DNA from: Bacillus gobiensis
GTDB lineage: Bacteria > Bacillota > Bacilli > Bacillales > Bacillaceae
Assembly (NCBI RefSeq): GCF_001278705.1
Contig: NZ_CP012600.1
Location: forward strand, 1,550,190 to 1,614,189
DNA: 64,000 nucleotides
Reading direction: 5' to 3'
A program made the translations under genes and the position numbers. This document shows, one piece after another, positions 8,873 to 17,069 of this stretch; position 1 is the first letter of the stretch, and the number at the start of each line of letters is the position of its first letter. The notes under the pieces were generated by a model. That model worked only from the letters and a program-made list of their open reading frames with translations. It made no database searches and had not been told where the DNA came from.

Positions 8873-10071
8873 CACTTTGTCCTCCCTGTATTTAATAATG
8901 TCATAAAGCTTGTTCCATGTTCGGGAAGCTTAATCTTAAAATTATCAGCAATCGCAGCTCCCACGTTGGCGAAGGTTTCCCCATCAGGAAGCCTTGTACC
9001 TTTTTCGATTTGTTTTGTATACACTAAAAGCGGGACATATTCTCTCGTATGATCTGTGCCGTGATGAACAGGATCATTCCCGTGATCGGCAGTAATGATT
9101 AATAAATCATCCGTTTTCAGTTTTTCAAATACTTCAGGCAGCCGTTGGTCAAACTCTTCCAGCGCTTTTCCATAGCCCTTCGGATCACGTCGATGACCAA
9201 ATATTGCATCAAAATCGACAAGATTAATAAAGCTCAGTCCTGTAAAATCGTCATCCATTGATGCAATCAGCTTATCCATACCATCCATGTTTGACGTTGT
9301 TCTAATGGATTTCGTTATCCCTTCTCCATCATAGATGTCATGAATTTTTCCGATAGCTATGCTGTCAAACCCCGCGTCCTTCAGCTCATTCATCACTGTG
9401 CGGCCAAACGGCTTCAACGCATAGTCGTGGCGGTTAGGCGTTCTCTTAAATTGACCTGGTTTGCCGATAAACGGCCGTGCAATTACTCTGCCGACTTTAT
9501 ACTTATCCTGAAGTGTTAACTCACGGGCTATCTCACAAATTTTATATAATTCTTCAAGTGGAACAATTTCCTCATGCGCGGCTATTTGCAGGACGGAATC
9601 AGCAGAAGTATAGACAATTAACGAACCGGATTCCATATGCTCTTGTCCCAATTCATCGAGAATTTCTGTGCCGGAAGCCGGCATATTCCCGATGATTTTG
9701 CGATTTGTTTTCTCCTCTAGCTCCTTAATCAACTCATCAGGAAAGCCTTCCGGAAACACTTGAAATGGCTGTTCAATCCGGAGCCCCATGATCTCCCAAT
9801 GGCCAGTCATCGTATCTTTTCCGTTCGATGCCTCTTTCATCTTTCCATAATGGGCCATAGGAACGGCAGACTTTTCAACCCCTTGAATTTCTTTAATATG
9901 GCCTAAGCCTAATTTTGCTAGATTGGGCACACGAAGACCTTCCATTTGCTCCGCAATATGTCCAAGAGTATCGGCGCCGGTATCATTAAAATCAGCGGCA
10001 TCAGGAGCTTCGCCTATTCCCACAGAATCCATGACAATAAGGAATACTCGTTTATATTGATCAAAAGGCAT
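8872..10071 (-). CDS. deoB: Phosphopentomutase
   Basis: A 399-residue phosphopentomutase of the alkaline phosphatase superfamily that interconverts ribose-1- and ribose-5-phosphate. Metal and catalytic motifs are visible: [22 protein letters not shown] with the phospho-acceptor threonine, TADHGNDP and GTDHTREY. Called drm in B. subtilis, it stands in the same place between xerD and pupG. It overlaps pupG and is the first gene of the salvage operon. The 130-bp gap before it contains the xerD terminator. Confidence 0.96.
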   Translation of the reverse strand: MPFDQYKRVFLIVMDSVGIGEAPDAADFNDTGADTLGHIAEQMEGLRVPNLAKLGLGHIKEIQGVEKSAVPMAHYGKMKEASNGKDTMTGHWEIMGLRIEQPFQVFPEGFPDELIKELEEKTNRKIIGNMPASGTEILDELGQEHMESGSLIVYTSADSVLQIAAHEEIVPLEELYKICEIARELTLQDKYKVGRVIARPFIGKPGQFKRTPNRHDYALKPFGRTVMNELKDAGFDSIAIGKIHDIYDGEGITKSIRTTSNMDGMDKLIASMDDDFTGLSFINLVDFDAIFGHRRDPKGYGKALEEFDQRLPEVFEKLKTDDLLIITADHGNDPVHHGTDHTREYVPLLVYTKQIEKGTRLPDGETFANVGAAIADNFKIKLPEHGTSFMTLLNTGRTK

Positions 10072-10157
10072 GTGAATCCTCCTAAATATGTATAACTTTA
10101 TATATTTCTCAACACCTAATTATAAAGGTTTTCGCGAAAAATTGACAACCAGGCGCG

Positions 10158-10182
10158 AAAAACCCGCCAATTCCAGGCGGGT
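10158..10182 (-). terminator. Intrinsic terminator of xerD
   Basis: The minus strand has CACCCGCC, a 7-nt loop, GGCGGG and five T, about 20 bp behind the xerD stop. GC-rich stem and T run are typical. Confidence 0.8.
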
Positions 10183-10201
10183 GAGTCTCCACCGGGCAAT
10201 T

Positions 10202-11092
10202 TTATGCGCGGGGATGAAATTGCTTATAGACGTCTTTAAGCCGTGTTTTCGTTACATGGGTATAGATTTGTGTCGTTGAAATATCAGCATGTCCGAGCAT
10301 CTCTTGCACCGCACGTAAATCAGCGCCGTTCTCTAGTAAATGAGTGGCAAAGGAATGCCTTAACGTATGGGGAGTGAGCTTTGTCAGAATACCGGCCTCA
10401 ACCGCTATTTTTTTAAGATTTTTCCAAAATCCTTGCCTGCTGATCGGATTGCCATGATGATTTAAAAACAAAAAATCTGAGGTTTTTCTTTTTAATAGCT
10501 TTCCTCTTGCCTTTGTCAAATATTGATCGAGCGCATCAGAAGCTTGCTTGCCGATTGGAACGATCCGCTCTTTCCTTCCCTTTCCGAAGCAGCGGATAAA
10601 TCCCATTTTCAAATGGACATCATCCATTTTTAGATCGATCATTTCACTGACACGAATTCCTGTTGCATAAAGCAATTCAAGCATCGCTTTATCTCTATAG
10701 CCAAAGGGGTTAACGGGCTTGGGTGTATCCAACAAACGTTCTGTCTCGGACAACGAAAGCACTTTCGGAAGCATTCGTTCAGTTTTTTGCGATTCAATGT
10801 GCACGGATGGATCCTTCTTAGATGCGCCTTCACGCAGTAAAAATTGATGGAATGAGCGGATGGAGGCTAAATGCCTCGCTGCCGTCTTACTAGATTTCCC
10901 AGCTTCCTTCAAATACTTTAAGTAATGGATAATGTGTATTCTTTCAATCTTTTCTATATTATCCACTTGTTCCGTTTCTTTTAAAAACAGCATGTACCCT
11001 TTTAAATCACGCTCATAAGAGACAATGGTATTTTCAGATAGACCTCGTTCGACAGTCATAAAATGAATAAAGTCGTTTAGTTGATCCTTCAA
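10202..11092 (-). CDS. xerD: Site-specific tyrosine recombinase XerD
   Basis: A 296-residue tyrosine recombinase that resolves chromosome dimers at dif together with a XerC-type partner. The N-terminal SAM-like domain covers about residues 1-85. Catalytic residues are visible as Arg147 (ATGIRVSE), Lys174 region (GKGRKER), His242-Arg245 (HTLRH), His268 ([10 protein letters not shown]) and nucleophile Tyr277 (IYTHV). The start is a TTG with GGGGAG six bases upstream. Position between yqzK and deoB equals that of ripX/xerD in B. subtilis. Confidence 0.96.
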   Translation of the reverse strand: MKDQLNDFIHFMTVERGLSENTIVSYERDLKGYMLFLKETEQVDNIEKIERIHIIHYLKYLKEAGKSSKTAARHLASIRSFHQFLLREGASKKDPSVHIESQKTERMLPKVLSLSETERLLDTPKPVNPFGYRDKAMLELLYATGIRVSEMIDLKMDDVHLKMGFIRCFGKGRKERIVPIGKQASDALDQYLTKARGKLLKRKTSDFLFLNHHGNPISRQGFWKNLKKIAVEAGILTKLTPHTLRHSFATHLLENGADLRAVQEMLGHADISTTQIYTHVTKTRLKDVYKQFHPRA

Positions 11093-11095
11093 TTT

Positions 11096-11323
11096 CTACT
11101 CCCCATTCAAATAAAAAAACATTAACCGATCAAACCATCTGCTGTGATTCTCTTCTTCCATCGTGGTCACCTTAATAGCAGATCCTTCAGGGGGATCATA
11201 GCGATGATAGTCTCTATATTCGGAATTTATCCACATCATAGCACAATAAAAAAGAATGGTAAAACCGGAAAAAAGAATAAATACTTTAAACATATCAGCT
11301 GCTGCTTTCATTGATTTCCGCAT
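11096..11323 (-). CDS. yqzK: YqzK family small membrane protein (DUF4227)
   Basis: A 75-residue protein with one hydrophobic segment (FKVFILFSGFTILFYCAMMW) near residues 12-32 and a charged C-terminal part. It matches YqzK by size, membrane topology and place between fur and xerD. Function is unknown. The ATG follows AAAGGGCAGGG, which lies in one arm of an inverted repeat (11326-11383). Confidence 0.85.
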   Translation of the reverse strand: MRKSMKAAADMFKVFILFSGFTILFYCAMMWINSEYRDYHRYDPPEGSAIKVTTMEEENHSRWFDRLMFFYLNGE

Positions 11324-11325
11324 AT

Positions 11326-11383
11326 AAACCCTGCCCTTTCTCTACGCTTCTATATAACAATCTATGCCAATAGAGCAGGGTTT
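11326..11383 (-). repeat. Inverted repeat covering the yqzK ribosome binding site
   Basis: AAACCCTGC at 11326-11334 is the exact reverse complement of GCAGGGTTT at 11375-11383, and pairing continues into TATA on both outer sides with one bulge. In the minus-strand RNA the downstream arm contains the GGGCAGGG used by yqzK. The hairpin could therefore lower its translation or act as a second barrier to readthrough from fur. Confidence 0.55.
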
Positions 11384-11404
11384 TATACATTTGAAAATAG
11401 AAAC

Positions 11405-11434
11405 GGCCCCTTCTATTTTGGAAGAAAAGGCACC
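11405..11434 (-). terminator. Possible weak terminator of fur
   Basis: Ten base pairs (GGTGCCTTTTCT against AGAAGGGGCC, with two G-U pairs and a two-base bulge) close an 8-nt loop just after the fur stop. The T tract (GTTTCTATTTTC) is interrupted, so termination may be leaky. Confidence 0.45.
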
Positions 11435-11443
11435 TAAGAAAGC

Positions 11444-11899
11444 TTATTTATCTGTTGGCTGATTGTCTTTGCATCGATGGCAAATGCCATGAAAGGTAAG
11501 TCTATGATCTTTTATTTGAAACTTCCAGTCTCTTTCAATTACTTCTTCCACTTCTTCAAGCAAATCTTCAACGATTTCATCGACAGTTCCGCATTCCATA
11601 CATACGAGGTGATGGTGAAAATGAGCAGCGCCTTCTTTTCTGAGATCGTATCTTGATACACCATCGCCAAAATTTATTTTATCTACTACTTTTAATTCAG
11701 TTAATAGTTCGAGCGTACGATAAACTGTAGCAAGTCCAATTTCCGGTGACTTTTCTTTTACGAGGAGGTACACATCTTCTGCACTCAGATGGTCTTCTTC
11801 GTTCTCCAACAGCACACGAACAGTGGCTTCACGTTGTGGCGTCAGCTTATAGCTGGAAGAATGCAGCTGTTTTTTTATTCGTTCAATACGGTTTTCCAT
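11444..11899 (-). CDS. fur: Ferric uptake regulator Fur
   Basis: A 151-residue Fur family repressor that controls iron acquisition. A winged helix (YKLTPQREATVRVLLE to GLATVYRTLELL) is followed by a dimerisation/metal domain with HFHHHLVCMECG and HGICHRC. Both CXXC pairs of the structural zinc site are present. I used the ATG at 11897-11899 because AGGAGGG precedes it; a longer frame to 11959 would cover the promoter. Its neighbours (xerD, yqzK, spoIIM) point to Fur rather than PerR or Zur. Confidence 0.94.
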   Translation of the reverse strand: MENRIERIKKQLHSSSYKLTPQREATVRVLLENEEDHLSAEDVYLLVKEKSPEIGLATVYRTLELLTELKVVDKINFGDGVSRYDLRKEGAAHFHHHLVCMECGTVDEIVEDLLEEVEEVIERDWKFQIKDHRLTFHGICHRCKDNQPTDK

Positions 11900-11930
11900 C
11901 AAAAATTCCCTCCTACGCCGCTTCTTTGAT

Positions 11931-11974
11931 ATTATATCAAATCGGCCAAGGAGAGCCAACTAAAATTATTATAA
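11931..11974 (-). promoter_or_regulatory. Sigma-A promoter with PerR box upstream of fur
   Basis: The minus strand has TTGGCT (11959-11954), a 17-bp spacer and TATAAT (11936-11931). Directly upstream and touching the -35, TTATAATAATTTTAG (11974-11960) matches the PerR consensus TTATAATNATTATAA at 12 of the 14 fixed positions. fur is a known PerR target in B. subtilis, so peroxide control is probably conserved. Confidence 0.75.
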
Positions 11975-12008
11975 TTTTGTAATTGAAATCATTTTAATAT
12001 GATAATAA

Positions 12009-12653
12009 CTAAAATGTAAATGCGGCGATTTTTTCAATTAAAAATGGAGATAAATAGGCTTCTATAAATGAGGCTGAAAAAGAAAAAATGACGATGAACA
12101 GCAAAACAAAAGCATACTTTCCAAATAACTGAGCCGGGGCATGATTCAAGCTTTTTTTCAAGAAAAGCTGCCTGACAAGCTTTAACGAAAAGGCAGTGGA
12201 TAACGCTCCCGTGATGATAAATGCAGGAATTAGCAGCATATTTTGCGGCAGAACGGATACAAAGGAAAGATAAAAGCCATTCAATCCCATCTGATTGACG
12301 AGAAACCCAACCGTAAAGCCGACGACAATCCCCTTTAAAAAAACCATAATGAGAAGAATCGGCAGCCCGATGACTGATATTCCGAGAATCCACATGAGAC
12401 CCAAATATTTGACGTTATGAAAAAAGCTTTGACCCAGCATTTCATTTTGGCTGAATATTTTCCCCTCCATAACTTGTCCGAAAAAGCTGTTCAAATACGT
12501 AAACAAATCTTCCTTTTGGTTAAGTGTCATACTATTAACAATTACTGCCCCAAAAACAACGCCCATAACAAACAATATACTAATGAATAGATAAATGGAT
12601 GAGTAATCTTTTATATGGATCGAGACCCGCTCTTTCAAATTGTATCTGCGCAT
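12009..12653 (-). CDS. spoIIM: Stage II sporulation protein M
   Basis: A 214-residue membrane protein of the SpoIID-SpoIIM-SpoIIP engulfment machine. It has five or so hydrophobic segments and the family motif [17 protein letters not shown]. SpoIIM anchors the peptidoglycan-degrading SpoIIP/SpoIID complex in the mother-cell engulfing membrane. The ATG at 12651-12653 has AGGAGG upstream and gives exactly the usual length. A sigma-E promoter lies about 30-60 bp before it. Confidence 0.95.
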   Translation of the reverse strand: MRRYNLKERVSIHIKDYSSIYLFISILFVMGVVFGAVIVNSMTLNQKEDLFTYLNSFFGQVMEGKIFSQNEMLGQSFFHNVKYLGLMWILGISVIGLPILLIMVFLKGIVVGFTVGFLVNQMGLNGFYLSFVSVLPQNMLLIPAFIITGALSTAFSLKLVRQLFLKKSLNHAPAQLFGKYAFVLLFIVIFSFSASFIEAYLSPFLIEKIAAFTF

Positions 12654-12936
12654 CAGTTTCCTCCTGAATTCTCTCATTACCAGATTGTATGAAAGAAACC
12701 TGATGAATTATGCTAGTTTTGTTTAAAATAAAAGAACTCTTTTGCCCTGATTCGTACCGGTCAAAAGAGTTCTTCCCTTTGTGTTTCTTATTCATTTTTT
12801 CAAGCTGTTCCTTCTTCGTCGGTGTCTTTCTCACATAGGTGCTGAAATCTGGTATTATCCCTCTATGAACCGACTTGCTGTACCCTGTATTCCGCACAAG
12901 ATGCTCCCGTCTTTTGCGTGCTTTTGATTTTGACAT
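12580..12936 (-). CDS. YqkK-like small basic protein, possibly 3'-extended
   Basis: Reading from the ATG at 12934-12936 (AGGAGAG eight bases upstream) gives [16 protein letters not shown] and then a short basic protein. It sits where B. subtilis has yqkK, a small gene of unknown function. The frame does not stop where expected. It runs on through the intrinsic terminator at 12729-12774 and the sigma-E promoter and ends inside spoIIM, for 118 codons in all. Only the first 60 or so residues look plausible. Either the original stop was lost or most transcripts end without a stop codon. Confidence 0.5.
   Translation of the reverse strand: MSKSKARKRREHLVRNTGYSKSVHRGIIPDFSTYVRKTPTKKEQLEKMNKKHKGKNSFDRYESGQKSSFILNKTSIIHQVSFIQSGNERIQEETDAQIQFERAGLDPYKRLLIHLSIH
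12684..12713 (-). promoter_or_regulatory. Sigma-E promoter of spoIIM
   Basis: GCATAAT (12713-12707), a 15-bp spacer and CATACAAT (12691-12684) on the minus strand match the sigma-E consensus KMATATT - 14/15 - CATACAMT with a perfect -10. spoIIM is a known sigma-E gene. Confidence 0.82.
12729..12774 (-). terminator. Strong intrinsic terminator upstream of spoIIM
   Basis: A perfect 13-bp stem (AAGAACTCTTTTG with CAAAAGAGTTCTT) with a 17-nt loop is followed by TTTTATTTT on the minus strand. It separates the YqkK-like gene from spoIIM but lies within the open frame of that small gene. Confidence 0.85.
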
Positions 12937-13013
12937 ATTGATCACTCTCCTATCATTATTATAGCTTTTCATAATAGGAATAGAAAGAAATCTTATTACA
13001 TCAAATCAAAGTC

Positions 13014-13466
13014 CTATAAGGAAGTGGTTGTTCTGATCATATCAATATGGGGAATATTATCTTCAAGATAAACCTCTGTTACCTCCTCGAAGCTAAACGA
13101 ACCGTAAAATTCGCGCAAGTAGGCCTGAGCTTGAATTTTTATGGCAGGCTCCTTCCACTCTTCCTCAAGCACTTGAACTGCTTTCGCAAAAAGCCGGAAA
13201 GCGTACCCTTTTCCTCTTTTATCTTTTTTCACAAGCACCCTGCCGATTGTGGCCTCATCATAGACGACCCCATTAGGGATCAGTCTGCAATAGGCTGCAA
13301 TTTCATTTTCTTCTTCAAGAAATAAATGATAGGATTCGAAATCACGATTATCCGCATCATGGTAAGGACATTCCTGTTCAACGACAAATACATCGATTCT
13401 TGCTTTCATAATCCGGTAAAGCTCCGTTGCTGTTAATTCATGGAATGCTTTTAACTTCCAAGACAA
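13014..13466 (-). CDS. GNAT family N-acetyltransferase (ElaA-like)
   Basis: A 150-residue acetyltransferase of the GNAT fold, similar in layout to ElaA-type proteins. It begins SWKLKAFHELTATELYRIMK, carries RIDVFVVEQECPYHDAD, and shows the acetyl-CoA binding region IGRVLVKKDKRGKGYAFRL around residues 75-95. The TTG start at 13464-13466 lies one base after the nudF stop, with GGAGGTG inside the nudF 3' end, so translation is coupled. The substrate is unknown. B. subtilis does not have this gene at this position. Confidence 0.8.
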   Translation of the reverse strand: MSWKLKAFHELTATELYRIMKARIDVFVVEQECPYHDADNRDFESYHLFLEEENEIAAYCRLIPNGVVYDEATIGRVLVKKDKRGKGYAFRLFAKAVQVLEEEWKEPAIKIQAQAYLREFYGSFSFEEVTEVYLEDNIPHIDMIRTTTSL

Positions 13467-13467
13467 C

Positions 13468-14025
13468 TTACTTTCCACCACCTGACTTATGTAAGAGCTG
13501 CAAATATTGTACTGCGTAAGCCGTTTTTGCATCATAAATCTCATGGGATTCCACTAAATCCTGAGCTTCTTCCAAAGAAACAAGCATTACGTCTACGAAT
13601 TCATCTTCATCCAATTGTTTTTTTTCTGCAAGAGGCTCGATGCCATCAGCAATATATAAATGAATTAATTCGTCGGCAAATCCCGGTGAGGTGTAAAAAG
13701 AGATCACCTTTTGTAACGATGGTGAGGTATACCCGGTTTCTTCCTCCAATTCTCTCAAAGCGGCTTCTTTCGGATCTTCATTTTTTTCAAGCTTGCCTGC
13801 AGGGATCTCTACAATTGTCCGCTCTAGCGCTTTTCTGTATTGTTGAACCATCACGATCTTTTCGTCTTGTGTTAAAGCAATAACCGCTACTGCCCCGGGG
13901 TGCTTGACGATTTCCCTTTTGCTTGTTTTCCCGTTCGGCAGCTCTACCTCTTCAAGATAGAGATCGATCACCTTTCCGGAATATAGCTTCTCTTTTTTCA
14001 ATGTTTTTTCTTCCAGGTTGCTCAC
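13468..14025 (-). CDS. nudF: ADP-ribose pyrophosphatase (Nudix hydrolase)
   Basis: A 185-residue Nudix enzyme that hydrolyses ADP-ribose to AMP and ribose-5-phosphate. The Nudix box GKLEKNEDPKEAALRELEEE followed by TGY is intact around residues 75-97. GVIGFAD-like signatures of the subfamily appear as TSPGFADELIH. I chose the GTG at 14023-14025 (N-terminus MSNLEEKT) because GAGGAG is nine bases away; a TTG three codons upstream is too close to it. Confidence 0.92.
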   Translation of the reverse strand: MSNLEEKTLKKEKLYSGKVIDLYLEEVELPNGKTSKREIVKHPGAVAVIALTQDEKIVMVQQYRKALERTIVEIPAGKLEKNEDPKEAALRELEEETGYTSPSLQKVISFYTSPGFADELIHLYIADGIEPLAEKKQLDEDEFVDVMLVSLEEAQDLVESHEIYDAKTAYAVQYLQLLHKSGGGK

Positions 14026-14102
14026 TTCACTCAACTCCTCGTTCTATCCTTCTTTCATCACCATACATATTATCATATATGGACGAGAAAGGAGCGGAAC
14101 CT

Positions 14103-14222
14103 ATGAAGATATACCGTCTTCCGAACGGAATTGTGTTAACCGGGAAAGCATGGGAAATAAGAGCGAAACTAAAGGAATACGGAAAAACATTTCGTACAAT
14201 TAAAGAATGGATTCGTTCATAA
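14103..14222 (+). CDS. mciZ: MciZ, small inhibitor of FtsZ
   Basis: A 39-residue peptide on the plus strand reading MKIYRLPNGIVLTGKAWEI and then RAKLKEYGKTF. This is closely like B. subtilis MciZ (mother cell inhibitor of FtsZ), which caps FtsZ filaments and blocks Z-ring formation in the mother cell during sporulation. It lies between nudF and yqkF, exactly as in B. subtilis. AAAGGAG lies nine bases before the ATG. A sigma-E-like -10 (CATACATA) is present about 40 bp upstream, but I see no convincing -35. Confidence 0.9.
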   Translation: MKIYRLPNGIVLTGKAWEIRAKLKEYGKTFRTIKEWIRS

Positions 14223-14293
14223 AGTACATTATCATTGAAACGCCGGCTGTGTTATATTACGGTATGATTAACACATTGCTGGGAGTGATAAAC

Positions 14294-15211
14294 GTGAAGA
14301 AAAGACGACTGGGCCATTCCGATTTATATGTGAGCGAAATGGGACTTGGGTGTATGTCGCTTGGCACCGATAAGGAAAAAGCTTTGTCGACGTTAGATGA
14401 AGCGATTGAACTGGGCGTTAATTATTTGGACACCGCAGACTTATATGATCAAGGGACAAATGAAGAAATCGTCGGCGATGCCATAAAAAACAGAAGACAA
14501 GACATCATTGTGGCAACGAAGGTTGGAAACCGATTTGAACAAGGCAAGCCGGGATGGCATTGGGATCCTTCGAAGACTTACATAAAAGAAGCAGTCAAAA
14601 AAAGCTTATCCCGACTAAAAACCGACTACATTGACCTTTATCAGCTTCACGGAGGAACGATTGACGACCCGATCGACGAAACAATTGAAGCGTTTGAAGA
14701 GCTAAAGCAGGAGGGTGTCATCAGATATTACGGCATTTCTTCTATCCGGCCAAACGTGATCAAAGATTATATCAAGAAGTCTAATATCGTTTCCATCATG
14801 ATGCAATACAGCCTCTTTGACAGAAGGCCTGAAGAATGGTTTTCACTTCTTGAAGAAAACAACATTAGTGTCGTTGCCAGAGGTCCCTTGGCCAAAGGAT
14901 TATTAAGCGGAAAGCCGTTCTCAGAGCTAAAAAAGAAAGCAGCTGGGGGTTACCTATCCTATCACGAAGATGAGATTGTCGCTGCCAGAGAAGCAATCTC
15001 CAATGCAGTGCCGGATCTCAGCTTGACTGAAGCATCCGTCCAATACATCCTAAAGCATAATGCAGTAGGAACAATTGCAGCTGGAGCAAGCAGCATCGAA
15101 CAGATTCGGGAAAATGTGCGTGCTGCACAAAGCAGGCCACTCTCCGAACAAGAAAGAAAAGCGCTTCAGTATTATACTAAACGGAACGTGTACGAAGCCC
15201 ACCGGAAATAG
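14294..15211 (+). CDS. yqkF: Aldo/keto reductase YqkF
   Basis: A 305-residue NADPH-dependent aldo/keto reductase. The barrel begins KKRRLGHSDLYVSEMGLGCM. The catalytic tetrad shows as NYLDTADLYDQG (Asp and Tyr), ATKVGN (Lys) and LYQLHGG (His). GASSIEQIRENV near the C-terminus belongs to the cofactor site. A GTG at 14294 with GGGAGTG upstream fits better than the longer frame from 14207, which would overlap mciZ. The physiological substrate is unknown. A strong terminator follows. Confidence 0.9.
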   Translation: MKKRRLGHSDLYVSEMGLGCMSLGTDKEKALSTLDEAIELGVNYLDTADLYDQGTNEEIVGDAIKNRRQDIIVATKVGNRFEQGKPGWHWDPSKTYIKEAVKKSLSRLKTDYIDLYQLHGGTIDDPIDETIEAFEELKQEGVIRYYGISSIRPNVIKDYIKKSNIVSIMMQYSLFDRRPEEWFSLLEENNISVVARGPLAKGLLSGKPFSELKKKAAGGYLSYHEDEIVAAREAISNAVPDLSLTEASVQYILKHNAVGTIAAGASSIEQIRENVRAAQSRPLSEQERKALQYYTKRNVYEAHRK

Positions 15212-15220
15212 AATACAAAT

Positions 15221-15268
15221 AGGCGGACTCGCGGAACGCGAAATGCGTGGAAGAGTCCGCCTTTTTTA
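15221..15268 (+). terminator. Intrinsic terminator of yqkF
   Basis: AGGCGGACTC pairs with GAGTCCGCCT around a 21-nt inner region and is followed by six T on the plus strand. Confidence 0.85.
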
Positions 15269-15368
15269 TTAACTTAAGATTGGGATTCGTATCTGATTTT
15301 GATTGCTTGCACTGATGCTGGCTGAAATTGTGTAGAAGGTCACTGAAAATGTACGGTCAGGTACGGGT

Positions 15369-15547
15369 ATTGCACCGTTCTGTGCTGGAATTGCACCGTT
15401 CTACCTCGGAATTACGCCCTTCTGCTTCGGAATTGCACCGTTCTACCTCGGAATTACGCCCTTCTGCCTCGGAATTGCGCCCTTCTGCACCGGAATTGCA
15501 CTGTCCTGCCCTGGAATTGCACCGTTCTGAACCAGAGTTGCACCGCC
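15369..15547. repeat. Tandem array of 21-bp units, eight copies plus a partial
   Basis: Units start at 15369, 15390, 15411, 15432, 15453, 15474, 15495 and 15516, and a partial ninth starts at 15537. The consensus is ATTGCACCGTTCTGCCTCGG plus A. Two sub-types alternate (TTGCACCGTTCTACCTCGG and TTACGCCCTTCTGCCTCGG). Because the unit is a multiple of three, both strands are open through it and would encode heptads, with a CNSEVER-like pattern on the minus strand. No ribosome binding site supports either frame. The array fills most of the gap between yqkF and yqkE (15269-15576), in which I see no other gene. Confidence 0.9.
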
Positions 15548-15576
15548 AGTACAAGTAATCGAACTTACTTCTCCAT

Positions 15577-15795
15577 TTACGATTTATATTGTTTCCAATT
15601 CAGATCGCTTTCATTTAGCAGTTCTTCAAAGCTTTTGTTTTGCTCCGCTTCTTTTTTCCTCTTTATAGCCTCTTCTTTTCGTTTTTGGGCTTTTTCTTCT
15701 TCTTCACTTTTTAATTGGTTTTTCATCTCAAACAATTTCGACTTCAACTCATCATTCATAGCTTCCTTTAACTCTGGTTTTTTCTCTTTTTTCAT
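15577..15795 (-). CDS. yqkE: YqkE family protein (DUF3886), coiled-coil
   Basis: A 72-residue, highly charged protein. It starts MKKEKKPELKEAM. A long alpha-helical stretch rich in Lys and Glu (SEEEEKAQKRKEEAIKRKK) spans about residues 30-50, and the conserved end NKSFEELLNESDLNWKQYK defines the family. Function unknown. The ATG at 15793-15795 has AGAGGATG upstream. It diverges from yqkD. Confidence 0.85.
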   Translation of the reverse strand: MKKEKKPELKEAMNDELKSKLFEMKNQLKSEEEEKAQKRKEEAIKRKKEAEQNKSFEELLNESDLNWKQYKS

Positions 15796-15878
15796 AAATA
15801 TCATCCTCTCTATGCCAGCGTTTTTCATCCATCAATGCTATGATAGAAATGAACAAAACTACAATCGGGGGAATCGAA

Positions 15879-16784
15879 ATGAAGAAGTTGCTGATAGGAA
15901 TTGGTGTGGTGTTCTCAGTTATTTTTGCTATCGGTATTTTTTTCACAAATAAAATCATGTACATAAAGAAAAAAACGGAAAAAGAAATCATCGACCGAGA
16001 AACGTTAGACGGCCATTATGTCCAAAAAACGTTCGATGAACTGCCGAAAGACGAAATAAATTTGATGAGCCCTTATGGCTATCCGATTAAAGGATATTAC
16101 ATTAAGCCTTATCAAACAACCAAAACGATGATTATTTGCCATGGAGTCACGATGAGCCTGTACAATTCCGTAAAATATATGAACTTATTTATAGAGCTTG
16201 GCTGGAATGTAGTCATATATGATCATAGAAAACACGGATTAAGCGGTGGCAAAACGACAAGCTATGGCTATTATGAAAAGTTTGATTTGGCAGAAGTGGT
16301 CCGCTGGGTACGAAGTCAAACCGGGGAAAAAGCGCAAATCGGGATCCACGGTGAATCAATGGGAGCAGTCACAGCCCTGCTTTATGCAGGCCACATTGAA
16401 GACGGAGCCGATTTTTATATTGCCGACTGCCCGTTTGCTGCGCTATGGGAACAATTGAATTATCGATTAAAAACAGAATTTAAGCTGTCAGGAAAACTGA
16501 TTTTACCTGTTGCCAATTTTTTTCTTAAGATCCGTGACGGCTATCGTATCAAGGAGATTTCTCCATTGTCAATTATCGATCGCATTGACAATCCCGTTTT
16601 GTTTATTCACAGCAAGGACGATGATTATATTCCTTCAATGAGCAGTCAGCTTCTTTTTGAAAAAAAGAAGGGAAAGAAAAAAATCTATCTGGCCGAGTTA
16701 GGCGAACATGCGATGTCGTATACGAAAAACAACAAGGAGTACAAAAAAGCAGTGGAAGAGTTTCTTGAGGAGTTTGTCAATTAA
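15879..16784 (+). CDS. yqkD: Membrane-anchored alpha/beta hydrolase YqkD
   Basis: A 301-residue alpha/beta hydrolase with an N-terminal membrane segment (LLIGIGVVFSVIFAIGIFF), probably an anchor with the enzyme outside the membrane or facing it. The nucleophile elbow GIHGESMGAV, the acid in IHSKDDDYIPS and the histidine in LAELGEHAMSY make a complete triad. YDHRKHGLSGG follows strand 4. GGGGGAA lies before the ATG at 15879. Substrate unknown. Confidence 0.88.
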   Translation: MKKLLIGIGVVFSVIFAIGIFFTNKIMYIKKKTEKEIIDRETLDGHYVQKTFDELPKDEINLMSPYGYPIKGYYIKPYQTTKTMIICHGVTMSLYNSVKYMNLFIELGWNVVIYDHRKHGLSGGKTTSYGYYEKFDLAEVVRWVRSQTGEKAQIGIHGESMGAVTALLYAGHIEDGADFYIADCPFAALWEQLNYRLKTEFKLSGKLILPVANFFLKIRDGYRIKEISPLSIIDRIDNPVLFIHSKDDDYIPSMSSQLLFEKKKGKKKIYLAELGEHAMSYTKNNKEYKKAVEEFLEEFVN

Positions 16785-16816
16785 AAAAGGAGGATGCATC
16801 CTGCCTCCCCCTTTTT
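16784..16816. terminator. Bidirectional terminator between yqkD and yqkC
   Basis: AAAAAAGGAGG and CCTCCCCCTTTTT flank a short GC-rich centre and separate two convergent genes, so the hairpin can serve both. Confidence 0.65.
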
Positions 16817-17056
16817 CTACAGAATATCTGTAATCTCCTTTAAATGCTCGTTCACCCAGGAAAGCGCTTCGTCCAATGACGGGAATTCGCGAGCCTCAAA
16901 CGTCATTTCATCCTGCAGCAGCCAGACGTCCTTTTGAATAGATTCTGTACCGCCGATGGACCAATGAAGCAAGGTGTATGGATGGTTCGCATGTAAAAAA
17001 GAGACCCATGTTTTATCCTGAGCTACGTTTTTCATCGATTGAATTTTATCGCCCAA
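16817..17056 (-). CDS. yqkC: YqkC family protein (DUF2552)
   Basis: A 79-residue soluble protein with the family pattern [19 protein letters not shown] and an [16 protein letters not shown] ending. It follows yqkB by 13 bp in the same order as in B. subtilis. No function is known. Confidence 0.85.
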   Translation of the reverse strand: MGDKIQSMKNVAQDKTWVSFLHANHPYTLLHWSIGGTESIQKDVWLLQDEMTFEAREFPSLDEALSWVNEHLKEITDIL

Positions 17057-17069
17057 TTCGTTTTTCTCC

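Noticed and set aside
15369..15547. CRISPR array
   Set aside because: The units are contiguous 21-mers without unique spacers, and no cas genes are present.
15328..15558. Open frames through the 21-bp repeats on both strands (for example 15328-15558 plus, 15357-15554 minus)
   Set aside because: They exist only because the repeat unit is a multiple of three without stops. Neither has a ribosome binding site, and the residues are pure repeat.
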